From DATAOG01 sp963757395 (GTDB taxonomy: Bacteria > Pseudomonadota > Alphaproteobacteria > Geminicoccales > Geminicoccaceae), in NCBI GenBank assembly GCA_963757395.1, contig CAVWRK010000007.1:47967-111966 (forward strand): a stretch of 64,000 nucleotides of DNA, in the 5' to 3' direction. The notes under the pieces were generated by a model. It searched no databases, was not told the DNA's origin, and saw only the letters and a list, made by a program, of their open reading frames with translations. A program made the position numbers and the translations under genes. Positions within the stretch are counted from its first letter, which is position 1; every line of letters starts with the position of its first letter. Of this stretch, positions 8,913-17,494 are shown piece after piece.

Positions 8913-9197
8913 TCACGACCACTGATCCTTCAACTCCCGGTTCGGGAGCCGGAGTGCGGTAGCGAGCTCGCTCTCCAGGGCCCTGGCTAGCTCTTGGTAC
9001 TCGTCGATGCGGGCGGCCTTTCGCGGATCCTCCGACATCTGCCACCGCTGCAGGGCTCGCAGCGTCTCGGCGTAGTCGCCACAAATCTCCCGAAACCCTT
9101 GGTCGTCATGGAAGCGCTCGCGAATCGATGCTGCATGCTCTGGAAAGCATTCGATCACGCGTTCCACATCGGCAAGCGCCTGGCCTGTTCCGATCAA
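8913..9197 (-). CDS. Short conserved hypothetical protein
   Basis: About 94 residues, helical and charged: LADVERVIECFPEHAASIRE, then GFREICGDYAETLRALQRWQ and a C-terminal heptad-like region (EYQELARALESELATAL). This pattern, REICxDYAETLxALxRW followed by a helix, recurs in small proteobacterial proteins of unknown function. No ATG fits. The TTG at 9197 has GAGG about 9 bp upstream and is the best start; a GTG at codon 13 is an alternative. It diverges from the regulator-like gene at 9403. Confidence 0.55.
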   Translation of the reverse strand: MIGTGQALADVERVIECFPEHAASIRERFHDDQGFREICGDYAETLRALQRWQMSEDPRKAARIDEYQELARALESELATALRLPNRELKDQWS

Positions 9198-9255
9198 GCA
9201 AGTAGCCCTCGACGCTGACGTTGAGCTAAGATGCCGCGGTCGGGGCGCATGGGGG

Positions 9256-9270
9256 AGTACGTAACGGTTA
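9256..9270 (+). promoter_or_regulatory. Palindromic motif GTAACGGTTAC, candidate operator
   Basis: The perfect inverted repeat GTAAC-G-GTTAC lies about 140 bp upstream of the TolB/TPR gene, directly followed by TTGACG, a possible -35 element. A 13-bp core, AGTACGTAACGGT, recurs in opposite orientation at 11294-11306, upstream of the arginine/ornithine antiporter. Binding by a dimeric regulator is inferred; no protein is assigned. Confidence 0.45.
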
Positions 9271-9402
9271 CATTGACGCTGCAGAGACCGGCCCGGACGC
9301 CCGCCGCAACAAGCGCCGCGGCTCGATCGACCGCAGGCGGGGCGAGTTGGGCCAGCAGACGAACGCGTGACGGGAGGGGGTGGCGCCTGGCGAGGGACCG
9401 GG

Positions 9403-11274
9403 ATGGGCACGGGACAGGGCGTTGGCGATTCCGATCTTGAAGGGAGACCGTCTGATCTGATCCGGGATCAGCTCGAACGCATTGTTGCGAGCAGCGCGTT
9501 CGATGCCTCGCGCAGGAACCGGGCCTTCCTGCGCTTTGTCGTCGAGGAGACGCTGGCGGGGCGAGGCGATCAGATCAAAGCGTACACGATTGGCACCTGC
9601 GTGCTGCAACGCGACGACGCGTTCGATCCGCAGGCGGATCCCATCGTGAGAATTGAAGCCAGCCGGCTCCGGCGAAGCCTGGAACGCTACTACCTGATCG
9701 CAGGCCAGGACGACCCGATACGCATCGACATACCGAAGTGGGGTTACCGGCCCTCGTTTCAGCGCCTGCGCTCCATAGGGCGGGAAGGCGTGCCTTCCGA
9801 AGATGTTGCTGCGCCAGCGCTGCAAGAGGCAGAGCAGCCGGTTCATCCAGGACGTCTCCGGCCACCGACGAGACGGGCCGGCAAGCTCGGTCTCCTGATG
9901 TCCCGGCGCGCCCTCGCTCGCGGCGCCTTGGCAGTTGCGGCGCTGGCCTCGGCGGCGATCGTGATCGCGATCGGCAACTGGGTTTGGCAGGCGACGACTG
10001 AACCGGAGGCCGTCGTCGCGGAGACGGCCGGCCGCGGCCCTTCGATCATCGTGCTGCCGTTCAAGAATCTCAGTGGCGATCCCGCGAAGGCCTACCTGGC
10101 CGAGGGCCTCACGGACGAAATCCTCGCCAGTCTGGCGCAATTCCAGGCGCTGTTCGTCTATGCGCGCGACACCGCTGCTCACTATGGCGCCGCCGGGCGC
10201 TATCAGGAGCTTCGTCGTGATCTCGGCGTGCGCTACGTCCTGGAGGGCAGCGTCAGGGAGGCGGAAGGGCACATCCGCGTGACCGCTCGCCTGGTCGATG
10301 CCACGACGGGCATTCAGCTGTGGGCGTCCGCCGACGAGGAATCCGGGAGTGGTGCGGATCTGTTCCGCGCGCAAAGCGACATCGCGCGGCAAGTGGCGAT
10401 CGAGATCGCGCAACCATACGGTGTCATTGCATCAGCGGACCTGCGGCTTATACAGCGGAAGGCGCCGGCGAGCCTGAGCGCGTACCAATGCGTCCTGCAG
10501 GTCCTCGACTACTATCGTCACATGTCGAAGGCGCGGGTCGAACAGGCACGCGCCTGCCTGGAACGGGCGACCGAGGACGACCCCGCGTATGCCGATGCCT
10601 GGGCTCTGCTTGGCATGAGCTATCTGGATCAGATCCGACTGCGAATGGTGCCGACCTCGCGCGACCAGGAAGCGCTCGATCGAGCGCTGAGCGCAGCGCA
10701 GAGGGCTGCCGACACCGCCCCTGACAGCGCTCTTGCGCATCGCTCGTTGCTGCTCGTGCATGCTTTCCGAGGTGAAGTCGAGGATGCCATCGCGGCTGGT
10801 GAACGGGCGCTCGCGCTGAGCCCGAACAACGCGGAGATTCTCGCTGAATTCGGCATGCGCCTGGCGTTAATGGGACAGTGGGAGCGCGGCATTGCCTTCA
10901 TCGACGAGGCGATCGCGCGCAATCCGTACCATCCCGGCTGGTATCACACGGCGCCGGCGCTCAACTACTATCGGCAAGGCCGATACGCCGAGGCGCTCGA
11001 GGAGGCCAGGAAGATCGACGCGCCGGGCTGGGTGCACAACTACACCATCCTGGCGATGATCTACGGCCAGCTCGGACGGAAGGAGGAGGCGCGGGCGGCG
11101 ACCCGGCAGCTCTTGGAGCTGGATCCGGATTTCGAGGCGAATGCCTGGTACGAGCTTCAGCTCCGCAACTTACCGGTACAGATGGCCGAGCATATGGCCG
11201 ACGGCCTGCGCAAAGCCGGCCTGCATATTTCGGCGCCGCCAAGCCAGCCAAAGATCCGCGCTGCCAATCGCTAG
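9403..11274 (+). CDS. CadC-like membrane TolB/TPR protein
   Basis: The protein of about 623 residues has four parts. (1) An N-terminal soluble domain (about 15-115) with the recurring alphaproteobacterial text NRAFLRFVVEETLAGR and VRIEASRLRRSLERYY, ending IDIPKWGYRPSF. That ending resembles the last hairpin of OmpR/CadC winged helices. (2) One membrane helix (about 172-192). (3) A TolB/FlgO-like domain (IIVLPFKNLSGDPAKAYLAEG). (4) C-terminal TPRs (ALSPNNAEILAEFGMRLALM). Relatives are often labelled adenylate cyclase, but no cyclase domain is present. ATG 9403 has GAGGG upstream. It precedes the arginine deiminase genes, so a role as their sensor/regulator is inferred. Confidence 0.7.
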   Translation: MGTGQGVGDSDLEGRPSDLIRDQLERIVASSAFDASRRNRAFLRFVVEETLAGRGDQIKAYTIGTCVLQRDDAFDPQADPIVRIEASRLRRSLERYYLIAGQDDPIRIDIPKWGYRPSFQRLRSIGREGVPSEDVAAPALQEAEQPVHPGRLRPPTRRAGKLGLLMSRRALARGALAVAALASAAIVIAIGNWVWQATTEPEAVVAETAGRGPSIIVLPFKNLSGDPAKAYLAEGLTDEILASLAQFQALFVYARDTAAHYGAAGRYQELRRDLGVRYVLEGSVREAEGHIRVTARLVDATTGIQLWASADEESGSGADLFRAQSDIARQVAIEIAQPYGVIASADLRLIQRKAPASLSAYQCVLQVLDYYRHMSKARVEQARACLERATEDDPAYADAWALLGMSYLDQIRLRMVPTSRDQEALDRALSAAQRAADTAPDSALAHRSLLLVHAFRGEVEDAIAAGERALALSPNNAEILAEFGMRLALMGQWERGIAFIDEAIARNPYHPGWYHTAPALNYYRQGRYAEALEEARKIDAPGWVHNYTILAMIYGQLGRKEEARAATRQLLELDPDFEANAWYELQLRNLPVQMAEHMADGLRKAGLHISAPPSQPKIRAANR

Positions 11275-11293
11275 CGCCGATCGCACGTATTTT

Positions 11294-11306
11294 ACCGTTA
11301 CGTACT
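11294..11306 (-). promoter_or_regulatory. Second copy of the ACGTAACGG motif, inverted
   Basis: ACCGTTACGTACT here is the exact reverse complement of the 13-bp core at 9256-9268. It sits 62 bp upstream of the antiporter start at 11368, in the only sizeable gap between the TPR gene and the arginine deiminase block. A shared operator controlling both transcripts is inferred. Confidence 0.45.
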
Positions 11307-11367
11307 TCCGATCTCTGAGGGGCGCGCCGCAGCCTTTCGGCTGAAAGCGAACAGCCAAGGCGGGCTG

Positions 11368-12846
11368 ATGGTTACCGTAGCTGCGGACGTCGAAGGGCAG
11401 GCGGTCCGACCGACGAGCGCCAAGCTGACCCTGGTGCCGCTGATCGCGCTGGTCGTCGGCTCGATGATCGGCGGCGGCGTTTTCAACCTGCCTTCCGACA
11501 TGTCGAAGGCCGCTGCACCAAGCGCGATCATCATCGGCTGGCTGATCACCGGCATCGGCATGCTGATGCTGGCGTTCGTCTACCAGTCGCTCGCGATCCG
11601 CAAGCCGGACCTCAACGCCGGACCGTATGCCTACGCCAAGGCGGGCTTTGGCGACTTCGTCGGCTTCAACGCCGCCTGGGGCTACTGGCTCAGCGCCTTC
11701 CTGGGCAACGTCGCCTATTCGGTCGCGATCTTCAGCGCTCTGTCCTATTTCGTGCCCGCCTTCGGCGGCGGCAACAATCTGCTTTCGATCGTCTGCGCCT
11801 CGGCCTTCCTCTGGTCGGTCCACGTGCTGGTCCTGCGCGGGGTCAAGGAAGCGGCCTTCATCAACGTGGTCACGACGATCGCGAAGCTGGTACCGCTGTT
11901 CCTGTTCCTGCTGGTCGCGATCATCGCCTTCAACTGGGACAAGTTCACCTTCAACTTCTGGGGCGTTCCGGGGGCCGACGGCCAGGGTGGACTGGGCTCG
12001 ATCCTGGCTCAGGTGCAGAGCACGATGCTGGTGACCGTCTGGGTGTTCATCGGCATCGAGGGGGCGAGCGTCTATTCGGCGCGCGCCGCCAACCGCGCGG
12101 ACGTCGGCCGCGCGACCGTGATCGGCTTCGTCGCAGCACTCGCGATCTACGTCCTGGTCTCGCTGCTCGCGACCGGCATCCTGAGCCAGCCCGAGCTCGC
12201 GGGGCTGAAAGTGCCCTCCATGGCGGGCGTCTTCGAGCCCCTGGTCGGCAGCTGGGGTGCCGCGCTGATCAACCTCGGCCTGATGATCTCGGTCGGCGGC
12301 GCCTTCCTGTCCTGGACCCTGCTGTGCGCCGAGATCCCGTTCACCTGCGGCAAGGACGGCACCTTCCCGCGCTGGTTCGCGCGCGAGAACGCTGCCGGCT
12401 CGCCGGTCAACTCCTTGTGGGTGACCAACGGCGCGATCCAGCTGTTCCTGATCGTCAGCCTGTTCTCGGAGTCCGCCTACCACTTCTTCTATTTCATCGC
12501 CTCGGTCGCGATCCTGCCGCCCTACGTGCTCTCCGGCGCCTACGCCTGGAAGCTTGCCGCCTCGGGCGCGACCTACGAGCGCGACGATCGCGCGCGCCGG
12601 CGCGACCTGATCGTCGGGATCATCGCGACGCTTTATGGCGCCTGGCTCGTGTACGCCGCCGGGCTGCAGTACCTGCTGATGTGCGCGATCCTGTTCGCGC
12701 CCGGAACTCTCGTCTACTGGCGGGCGCGCAAGGAGCATGGGCTCACGGTCTTCACGGCCTTCGAGATGGCCCTTGCCGCTTTCGTGGTCGCCGCCGCCCT
12801 GCTCGCCGGGTACCTGATATGGACCGGCACGATCAGCCCCCTCTAG
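11368..12846 (+). CDS. arcD: Arginine:ornithine antiporter-type APC permease
   Basis: The 492-residue protein has about 12-13 hydrophobic helices of the APC superfamily. The first helix carries the substrate-loop motif GSMIGGGVFNLPSDM (residues about 31-45), and PYAYAKAGFGDFVGF follows. The family of APC arginine/ornithine antiporters has this length and motif. It would exchange external arginine for internal ornithine and so feed ArcA. It is the first of five same-strand genes, with a second permease 18 bp downstream. Substrate is inferred from the operon. Confidence 0.8.
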   Translation: MVTVAADVEGQAVRPTSAKLTLVPLIALVVGSMIGGGVFNLPSDMSKAAAPSAIIIGWLITGIGMLMLAFVYQSLAIRKPDLNAGPYAYAKAGFGDFVGFNAAWGYWLSAFLGNVAYSVAIFSALSYFVPAFGGGNNLLSIVCASAFLWSVHVLVLRGVKEAAFINVVTTIAKLVPLFLFLLVAIIAFNWDKFTFNFWGVPGADGQGGLGSILAQVQSTMLVTVWVFIGIEGASVYSARAANRADVGRATVIGFVAALAIYVLVSLLATGILSQPELAGLKVPSMAGVFEPLVGSWGAALINLGLMISVGGAFLSWTLLCAEIPFTCGKDGTFPRWFARENAAGSPVNSLWVTNGAIQLFLIVSLFSESAYHFFYFIASVAILPPYVLSGAYAWKLAASGATYERDDRARRRDLIVGIIATLYGAWLVYAAGLQYLLMCAILFAPGTLVYWRARKEHGLTVFTAFEMALAAFVVAAALLAGYLIWTGTISPL

Positions 12847-12864
12847 GCACCGAGGGCCAGGGCA

Positions 12865-14217
12865 ATGGCTGGCCGCGAGGCGCAACCCGCGCTCGGACTC
12901 GCCACCTGCACCGCGCTCGTGATCGGCAACATGGTGGGCTCGGGGTTCTTCATAGCACCCTCGGCGCTGGCGCCGTACGGCACCACCGCGCTGATCGGCT
13001 GGGCGGTGATGGCGGTCGGCGCGATGTGCCTCGGCATGGTGTTCGCGCGCCTGGCGCGCATCGCGCCTGCCACCGGCGGTCCCTACGCCTACACCCGCAT
13101 GGGCTTCGGCCGGTTCGCGGGCTTCCTGATCGCGTGGGGCTACTGGATCTCGATCTGGGCGTCGCTGCCCGCGATCGCGGCGGCGTTCGTGGGCTACCTG
13201 CGAGTGCTCATTCCCGCGCTGGTGGGCCAGCGGACCCTCAACATCGCGATCGGGCTCGGGGCCATCTGGGTGGTGGCGCTCGTGAACCTTCGCGGCGTCA
13301 AGGAGGCCGGGCTCTTTCAGGCGGTCACGACCTACACGAAGATCGTGCCGTTCATCGCGATCGCGGCCTTCGGGCTGTTCTGGGTCGACTGGCAGACCTT
13401 CGAGACGATCAATCCGAGCGGCGAGCCGTTCCTCAGCGCCCTGGCCGCGACCGCGCCGCTGACGATGTTCGCGTTTCTCGGCATCGAGTCGGCGACGGTG
13501 CCGGCAGGCGACGTGATCGATCCGCAGCGGACCATCCCCCGCGCCACGCTGCTCGGCACCACCGTCTCGGCGCTGATCTACCTCTTCGGCACCGCCGTCG
13601 TGATGGGCGTGATCCCGCGCGAGACGCTGATCCACTCCGCGGCACCGTTTGCCGACGCCGCGCGCGTGATGTGGGGCGGCTGGGCGGCAACGGTGATCGC
13701 GCTCGCGGCCGTCATCTCGTCGCTCGGCGCGCTCAACGGCTGGACGCTGCTGCTCGCCCAGGTCCCCATGGCGGCGGCCCGCGACGGCGCCATGCTCCCG
13801 GTCTTCGGCCAGCTCTCGCCACGCGGAGTTCCGGCCCGCGGCATTTTAATCTCGGTCGGGCTGTCGACGCTGCTCGTGCTGCTTCAGACCACCGGGACAT
13901 CGGCGTTGGTCGCCTTCTACAACCTGATCGTCAACCTCTCGACCGACGCCGCCCTGATCCCCTACGTGTTCTGCTGCGGCGTCGAGGCGATCCTGTACGT
14001 CACGCGGCAGCAGGTCGCGCGCGCGTTGCGCATCGGTCCCTTCACGCCGGTCGCGATCGTCGCGTTCGTCTTTTCCATGGGCACGATCTACGGCGCCGGC
14101 GCGACCGCAGGAATGTGGTCGCTGATCCTGTTCCTGCTCGCGACTCCGGTCTGGGTGTTCCTGCGCCGCGCGGACCCCGTGCCGGCCGCGACGCCCGCGC
14201 AGGCGGATCCGGAGTGA
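12865..14217 (+). CDS. APC-family amino acid permease
   Basis: The 450-residue protein has 12 predicted helices. The first helix contains IGNMVGSGFFIAPSALAPYG, and the second region has TGGPYAYTRMGFG, as in AdiC/CadB-like exchangers. The C-terminus is short and charged. It lies between the antiporter and arcA, in the same orientation with small gaps (18 and 64 bp). A second route for arginine, ornithine, citrulline or agmatine exchange is the natural inference; the exact substrate cannot be read. Two permeases in one arginine deiminase operon is a recurrent but not universal arrangement. Confidence 0.75.
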   Translation: MAGREAQPALGLATCTALVIGNMVGSGFFIAPSALAPYGTTALIGWAVMAVGAMCLGMVFARLARIAPATGGPYAYTRMGFGRFAGFLIAWGYWISIWASLPAIAAAFVGYLRVLIPALVGQRTLNIAIGLGAIWVVALVNLRGVKEAGLFQAVTTYTKIVPFIAIAAFGLFWVDWQTFETINPSGEPFLSALAATAPLTMFAFLGIESATVPAGDVIDPQRTIPRATLLGTTVSALIYLFGTAVVMGVIPRETLIHSAAPFADAARVMWGGWAATVIALAAVISSLGALNGWTLLLAQVPMAAARDGAMLPVFGQLSPRGVPARGILISVGLSTLLVLLQTTGTSALVAFYNLIVNLSTDAALIPYVFCCGVEAILYVTRQQVARALRIGPFTPVAIVAFVFSMGTIYGAGATAGMWSLILFLLATPVWVFLRRADPVPAATPAQADPE

Positions 14218-14281
14218 GCCCGCAAGGCAGACCAAACCCGCAGAGCCCCGGCCGGCCAGCCGGAGCAGAGGGAGGCGAAGC

Positions 14282-15505
14282 ATGAAGTACGGAGCTTTTT
14301 CCGAGATCGGCAAGCTGCGCAAGGTCATGGTCTGCCGGCCAGGGCTCGCGCACAAGCGGCTGACGCCTGGCAACTGCAAGGATCTGTTGTTCGATGACGT
14401 GATCTGGGTCGCCGAGGCGCAGAGCGAGCATCGCGACTTCGTCGCCAAGATGGCGGAGCGGGGCGTCGAGGTCCTCGAGATGCACGATCTCCTCGCCCGC
14501 ACGCTCGAGGACAAGGAGGCGCGCGCCTGGGTGCTCGACCGCCGGATCACCGAGTTCAAGATCGGGCTCGGCATGCTCGAGGACATCCGCGCCTGGCTCG
14601 ACGAGATGCCGGCACGGCAGCTCGCCGAGCATCTGATCGGCGGCGTCGCGATGTCGGAATTGCCGTTCAAGCCGTACGGCATGATGGGTCACTACCTCGA
14701 GCCGACCGAATTCGTCGTGACGCCGCTTCCGAACACGATGTTCACCCGCGACACGACCTGCTGGATCGAGAACGGCGTCACCCTGAATCCGATGTTCTGG
14801 CCGGCGCGGCGGAACGAGACGCTGCTGACCGCGGCGATCTACAAGTTCCACCCGGACTTCAAGAACGCCGAGTTCCACGTCTGGTGGGGCGACCCCGACG
14901 TCGACCACCAGCGGGCGACGGTCGAGGGCGGCGACGTGATGCCCATGGGCAACGGCGTCGTGTTCTTTGGCATGGGCGAGCGGACCACGCCGCAGGCGGT
15001 CGGCCAGATCGCCCGCTCGATGTTGCAGCACCAGGCGGCGACGCTGATCGTCGGCGCCAAGATGCCGCGCAGCCGAGCAGCCATGCATCTCGATACCGTG
15101 TTCACGATGTGCGATCGCGACGTCTGCACGGTGTTTCCGGGCGTGGTCGACGAGATCCAGACCTACACCGCGCGCCGCGGCGACAAGGAGGGCGAGATCG
15201 ACTTCCGCGCCGAGAACCGGCCGTTCCTCGAGGTCGCGGCCGAGGCGCTGGGCGTGAAGGAGCTCCGCGCGATCACGACCGGCGGCGACGTCTACGAGGT
15301 CGAGCGCGAGCAGTGGGACGACGGCAACAACGTCGTGGCGCTCGAGCCCGGCGTCGTGGTCGCCTACGAGCGCAACACCTTCAGCAACACCAAGCTGCGC
15401 AAGGCCGGCATCGAGGTGATCACGATCCGGGGCTCCGAGCTCGGGCGCGGGCGCGGCGGCGGCCATTGCATGACCTGCCCGGTCCTGCGCGATCCGCTCG
15501 ACTGA
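14282..15505 (+). CDS. arcA: Arginine deiminase
   Basis: The 407-residue enzyme hydrolyses L-arginine to citrulline and ammonia in the cytoplasm, first step of the arginine deiminase pathway. Visible motifs include FTRDTTCWIENG (substrate Asp), VEGGDVMPMG, MHLDTVFTMCD (His and Asp) and the C-terminal GRGRGGGHCMTCP, whose first Cys (Cys396) corresponds to the nucleophile in the family. Length is typical. RBS GGGAGGCGAAG precedes ATG 14282 at good spacing. arcB starts 28 bp downstream. Confidence 0.97.
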   Translation: MKYGAFSEIGKLRKVMVCRPGLAHKRLTPGNCKDLLFDDVIWVAEAQSEHRDFVAKMAERGVEVLEMHDLLARTLEDKEARAWVLDRRITEFKIGLGMLEDIRAWLDEMPARQLAEHLIGGVAMSELPFKPYGMMGHYLEPTEFVVTPLPNTMFTRDTTCWIENGVTLNPMFWPARRNETLLTAAIYKFHPDFKNAEFHVWWGDPDVDHQRATVEGGDVMPMGNGVVFFGMGERTTPQAVGQIARSMLQHQAATLIVGAKMPRSRAAMHLDTVFTMCDRDVCTVFPGVVDEIQTYTARRGDKEGEIDFRAENRPFLEVAAEALGVKELRAITTGGDVYEVEREQWDDGNNVVALEPGVVVAYERNTFSNTKLRKAGIEVITIRGSELGRGRGGGHCMTCPVLRDPLD

Positions 15506-15533
15506 GCACGACAAGATCCAGGGAGACGGTACC

Positions 15534-16538
15534 ATGGCGTTCAATCTGCGCAACCGCTCGCTGCTGACGGTGCAGGACTACACCCAGCAGGAGTTCAAGT
15601 ATCTGCTCGACCTCGCCCGCGACCTCAAGCGCGCCAAGTATGCGCGGACCGAGCAGGAGCACCTCAAGGGCAAGGAGATCTGCCTGATCTTCGAGAAGAC
15701 CTCGACGCGCACGCGCTGCGCGTTCGAGGTCGCCTGCCACGACCAGGGCGCCACGGTCACCTATCTCGACCCGTCGGGCTCGCAGATGGGCCACAAGGAG
15801 TCGGCCAAGGACACGGCGCGCGTGCTCGGCCGCATGTTCGATGCGATCGAGTATCGCGGCGCCGGCCAGGCGATCGTCGAGGAGCTCGCCAAGTACGCGG
15901 GCGTGCCGGTCTACAACGGCCTCACCGACGAGTACCACCCGACCCAGATGCTGGCGGACGTGATGACCATGCGCGAGCACAGCGACAAGCCGATCTCGCA
16001 GATCAAGTACGCCTATGTCGGCGACACCCGCAGCAACATGGGCCACTCACTGATGATCGTCGGCTGCCTGATGGGCATGGACGTGCGCCTGTGCGGCCCG
16101 AAGCAGCTCTGGCCGAGCGACGAATTCACGGGCATCGCGCGCGAGCTCGAGAAGAAATACGGCGCCAAGCTCACGATCACCGACGATCCGCAGGCCGCGG
16201 TCAAGGGCGTCGACTTCATCCACACCGACGTCTGGGTCTCGATGGGCGAGGCCAAGGAGGTCTGGAAGGAGCGGATCGACCTGCTGAAGAAATACCAGGT
16301 CAATGCCGGGCTGCTGAAGGCGAGCGGCAATCCCCAGGTCAAGTTCATGCACTGCCTGCCCGCCTTCCACGACACCGAGACCAAGGTCGGCAAGGATATC
16401 GCCGAGCACTACGGCATCACCGATGGCCTGGAAGTGACCGACGACGTGTTCGAGAGCGAGGTCAACGTCGCCTTCGATCAGGCCGAGAACCGGATGCACA
16501 CGATCAAGGCGATCCTGGTCGCCACGCTCGGGGACTAG
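15534..16538 (+). CDS. arcB: Ornithine carbamoyltransferase, catabolic
   Basis: The 334-residue protein carries the carbamoyl-phosphate motif STRTR (residues 56-60, in FEKTSTRTRCAFEVA), the HPTQ motif (EYHPTQML) and the ornithine-binding HCLPAFHD. Catalysis is phosphorolysis of citrulline to ornithine and carbamoyl phosphate in this context. Catabolic direction is inferred from the arcA-arcB-arcC order. Length matches the family. GGGAGAC lies upstream of ATG 15534, and arcC follows after 3 bp. Confidence 0.96.
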   Translation: MAFNLRNRSLLTVQDYTQQEFKYLLDLARDLKRAKYARTEQEHLKGKEICLIFEKTSTRTRCAFEVACHDQGATVTYLDPSGSQMGHKESAKDTARVLGRMFDAIEYRGAGQAIVEELAKYAGVPVYNGLTDEYHPTQMLADVMTMREHSDKPISQIKYAYVGDTRSNMGHSLMIVGCLMGMDVRLCGPKQLWPSDEFTGIARELEKKYGAKLTITDDPQAAVKGVDFIHTDVWVSMGEAKEVWKERIDLLKKYQVNAGLLKASGNPQVKFMHCLPAFHDTETKVGKDIAEHYGITDGLEVTDDVFESEVNVAFDQAENRMHTIKAILVATLGD

Positions 16539-16541
16539 GCC

Positions 16542-17478
16542 ATGCTGGTCGTGACCGCGCTCGGCGGCAACGCTCTGCTCCGACGGGGCGAGGCGATGAC
16601 CGCCGACAACCAGCGCGCGAACGTGCGCATCGCCGCAGACGCGCTGGCCCCGATCGCCCGCGAGCACCAGCTCGTGATCACCCACGGCAACGGCCCGCAG
16701 GTCGGCCTGCTGGCCCTGCAGGGGGCGGCCTACGACAAGGTCGAGGCCTATCCGTTCGACGTGCTCGGCGCCGAGACCGAGGGCGGGATCGGCTACATGA
16801 TCGAGCAGGAGCTCGGCAACCTCCTGCCGTTCGAGCGGCCGTTCGCGACGCTGCTGACGATGATCGAGGTCGATCCGGCCGATCCCGGGTTCAGCAATCC
16901 GACCAAGTTCATCGGCCCGGTCTACGACAAGGCCGACGCCGACCGGGTCGGCACCGAGAAGGGCTGGACCTTCAAGCCCGACGGCGACAAGTGGCGCCGG
17001 GTCGTGCCCTCGCCGCAGCCCAAGCGCGTGTTCGAGCTGCGGCCGATCCGGTGGCTGCTGGAGCAGCAACACCGTGGTCATCGCGGCCGGCGGCGGCGGC
17101 ATCCCGACCATGTACGAGCCCGGCAAGGATCGGCATCTGATCGGCGTCGAGGCGGTGATCGACAAGGACTTCGCCTCCGAGCTCCTGGCGCGCGAGCTCG
17201 AGGCCGACCTGTTCGTCATGCTGACCGACGCGGAGGCCGTCTACCTCGATTGGGGCAAGCCCAGCCAGCGCGCGATCCGCCGGGCGCCGCCGGCAGCGAT
17301 GCGCGAGTTCCAATTCCCGGCCGGCTCCATGGGCCCGAAGGTCGACGCCGCCTGCCAATTCGCCGAGGCGACCGGCAAACGGGCGGCGATCGGCGCGCTC
17401 AAGGACCTGGCGCGAATCGCCGCGGGCGAGGCGGGCACGACCGTGACCACGGAGTGCCGTCAGATCGAATGGCACTGA
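16542..17478 (+). CDS. arcC: Carbamate kinase, frame broken by one extra base
   Basis: The N-terminal part (LVVTALGGNALLRRG, ITHGNGPQVGLLALQ) reads in one frame to about 17063. The C-terminal part (VVIAAGGGGIPT, FVMLTDAEAVYLDW, GSMGPKVDAACQF) reads in the +1 frame from about 17068 to the stop at 17478. Length is 937 bp, 3n+1; removing one base gives 311 residues, the family norm (about 310). The enzyme would make ATP from carbamoyl phosphate and ADP. All key motifs survive, so an indel error or a very recent mutation is likely. Confidence 0.9.
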
Positions 17479-17494
17479 GCGCGGCGGGGGGATC

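Noticed and set aside
8578..9084. 168-codon minus-strand frame overlapping the cysteine-rich remnant
   Set aside because: Arg/Pro/Ala-rich text with no motif; the cysteine-rich-repeat frame in the other register is clearly the meaningful one.
9403..11274. Adenylate cyclase
   Set aside because: Relatives are often so named, but the cyclase catalytic domain is absent; only the TolB-like and TPR parts are present.
11170..13635. Very long open frame on the minus strand opposite the arginine permeases
   Set aside because: Composition is His/Asp/Arg/Gln-rich low-complexity text with no motifs, the mirror of a strongly biased GC-rich gene on the plus strand.
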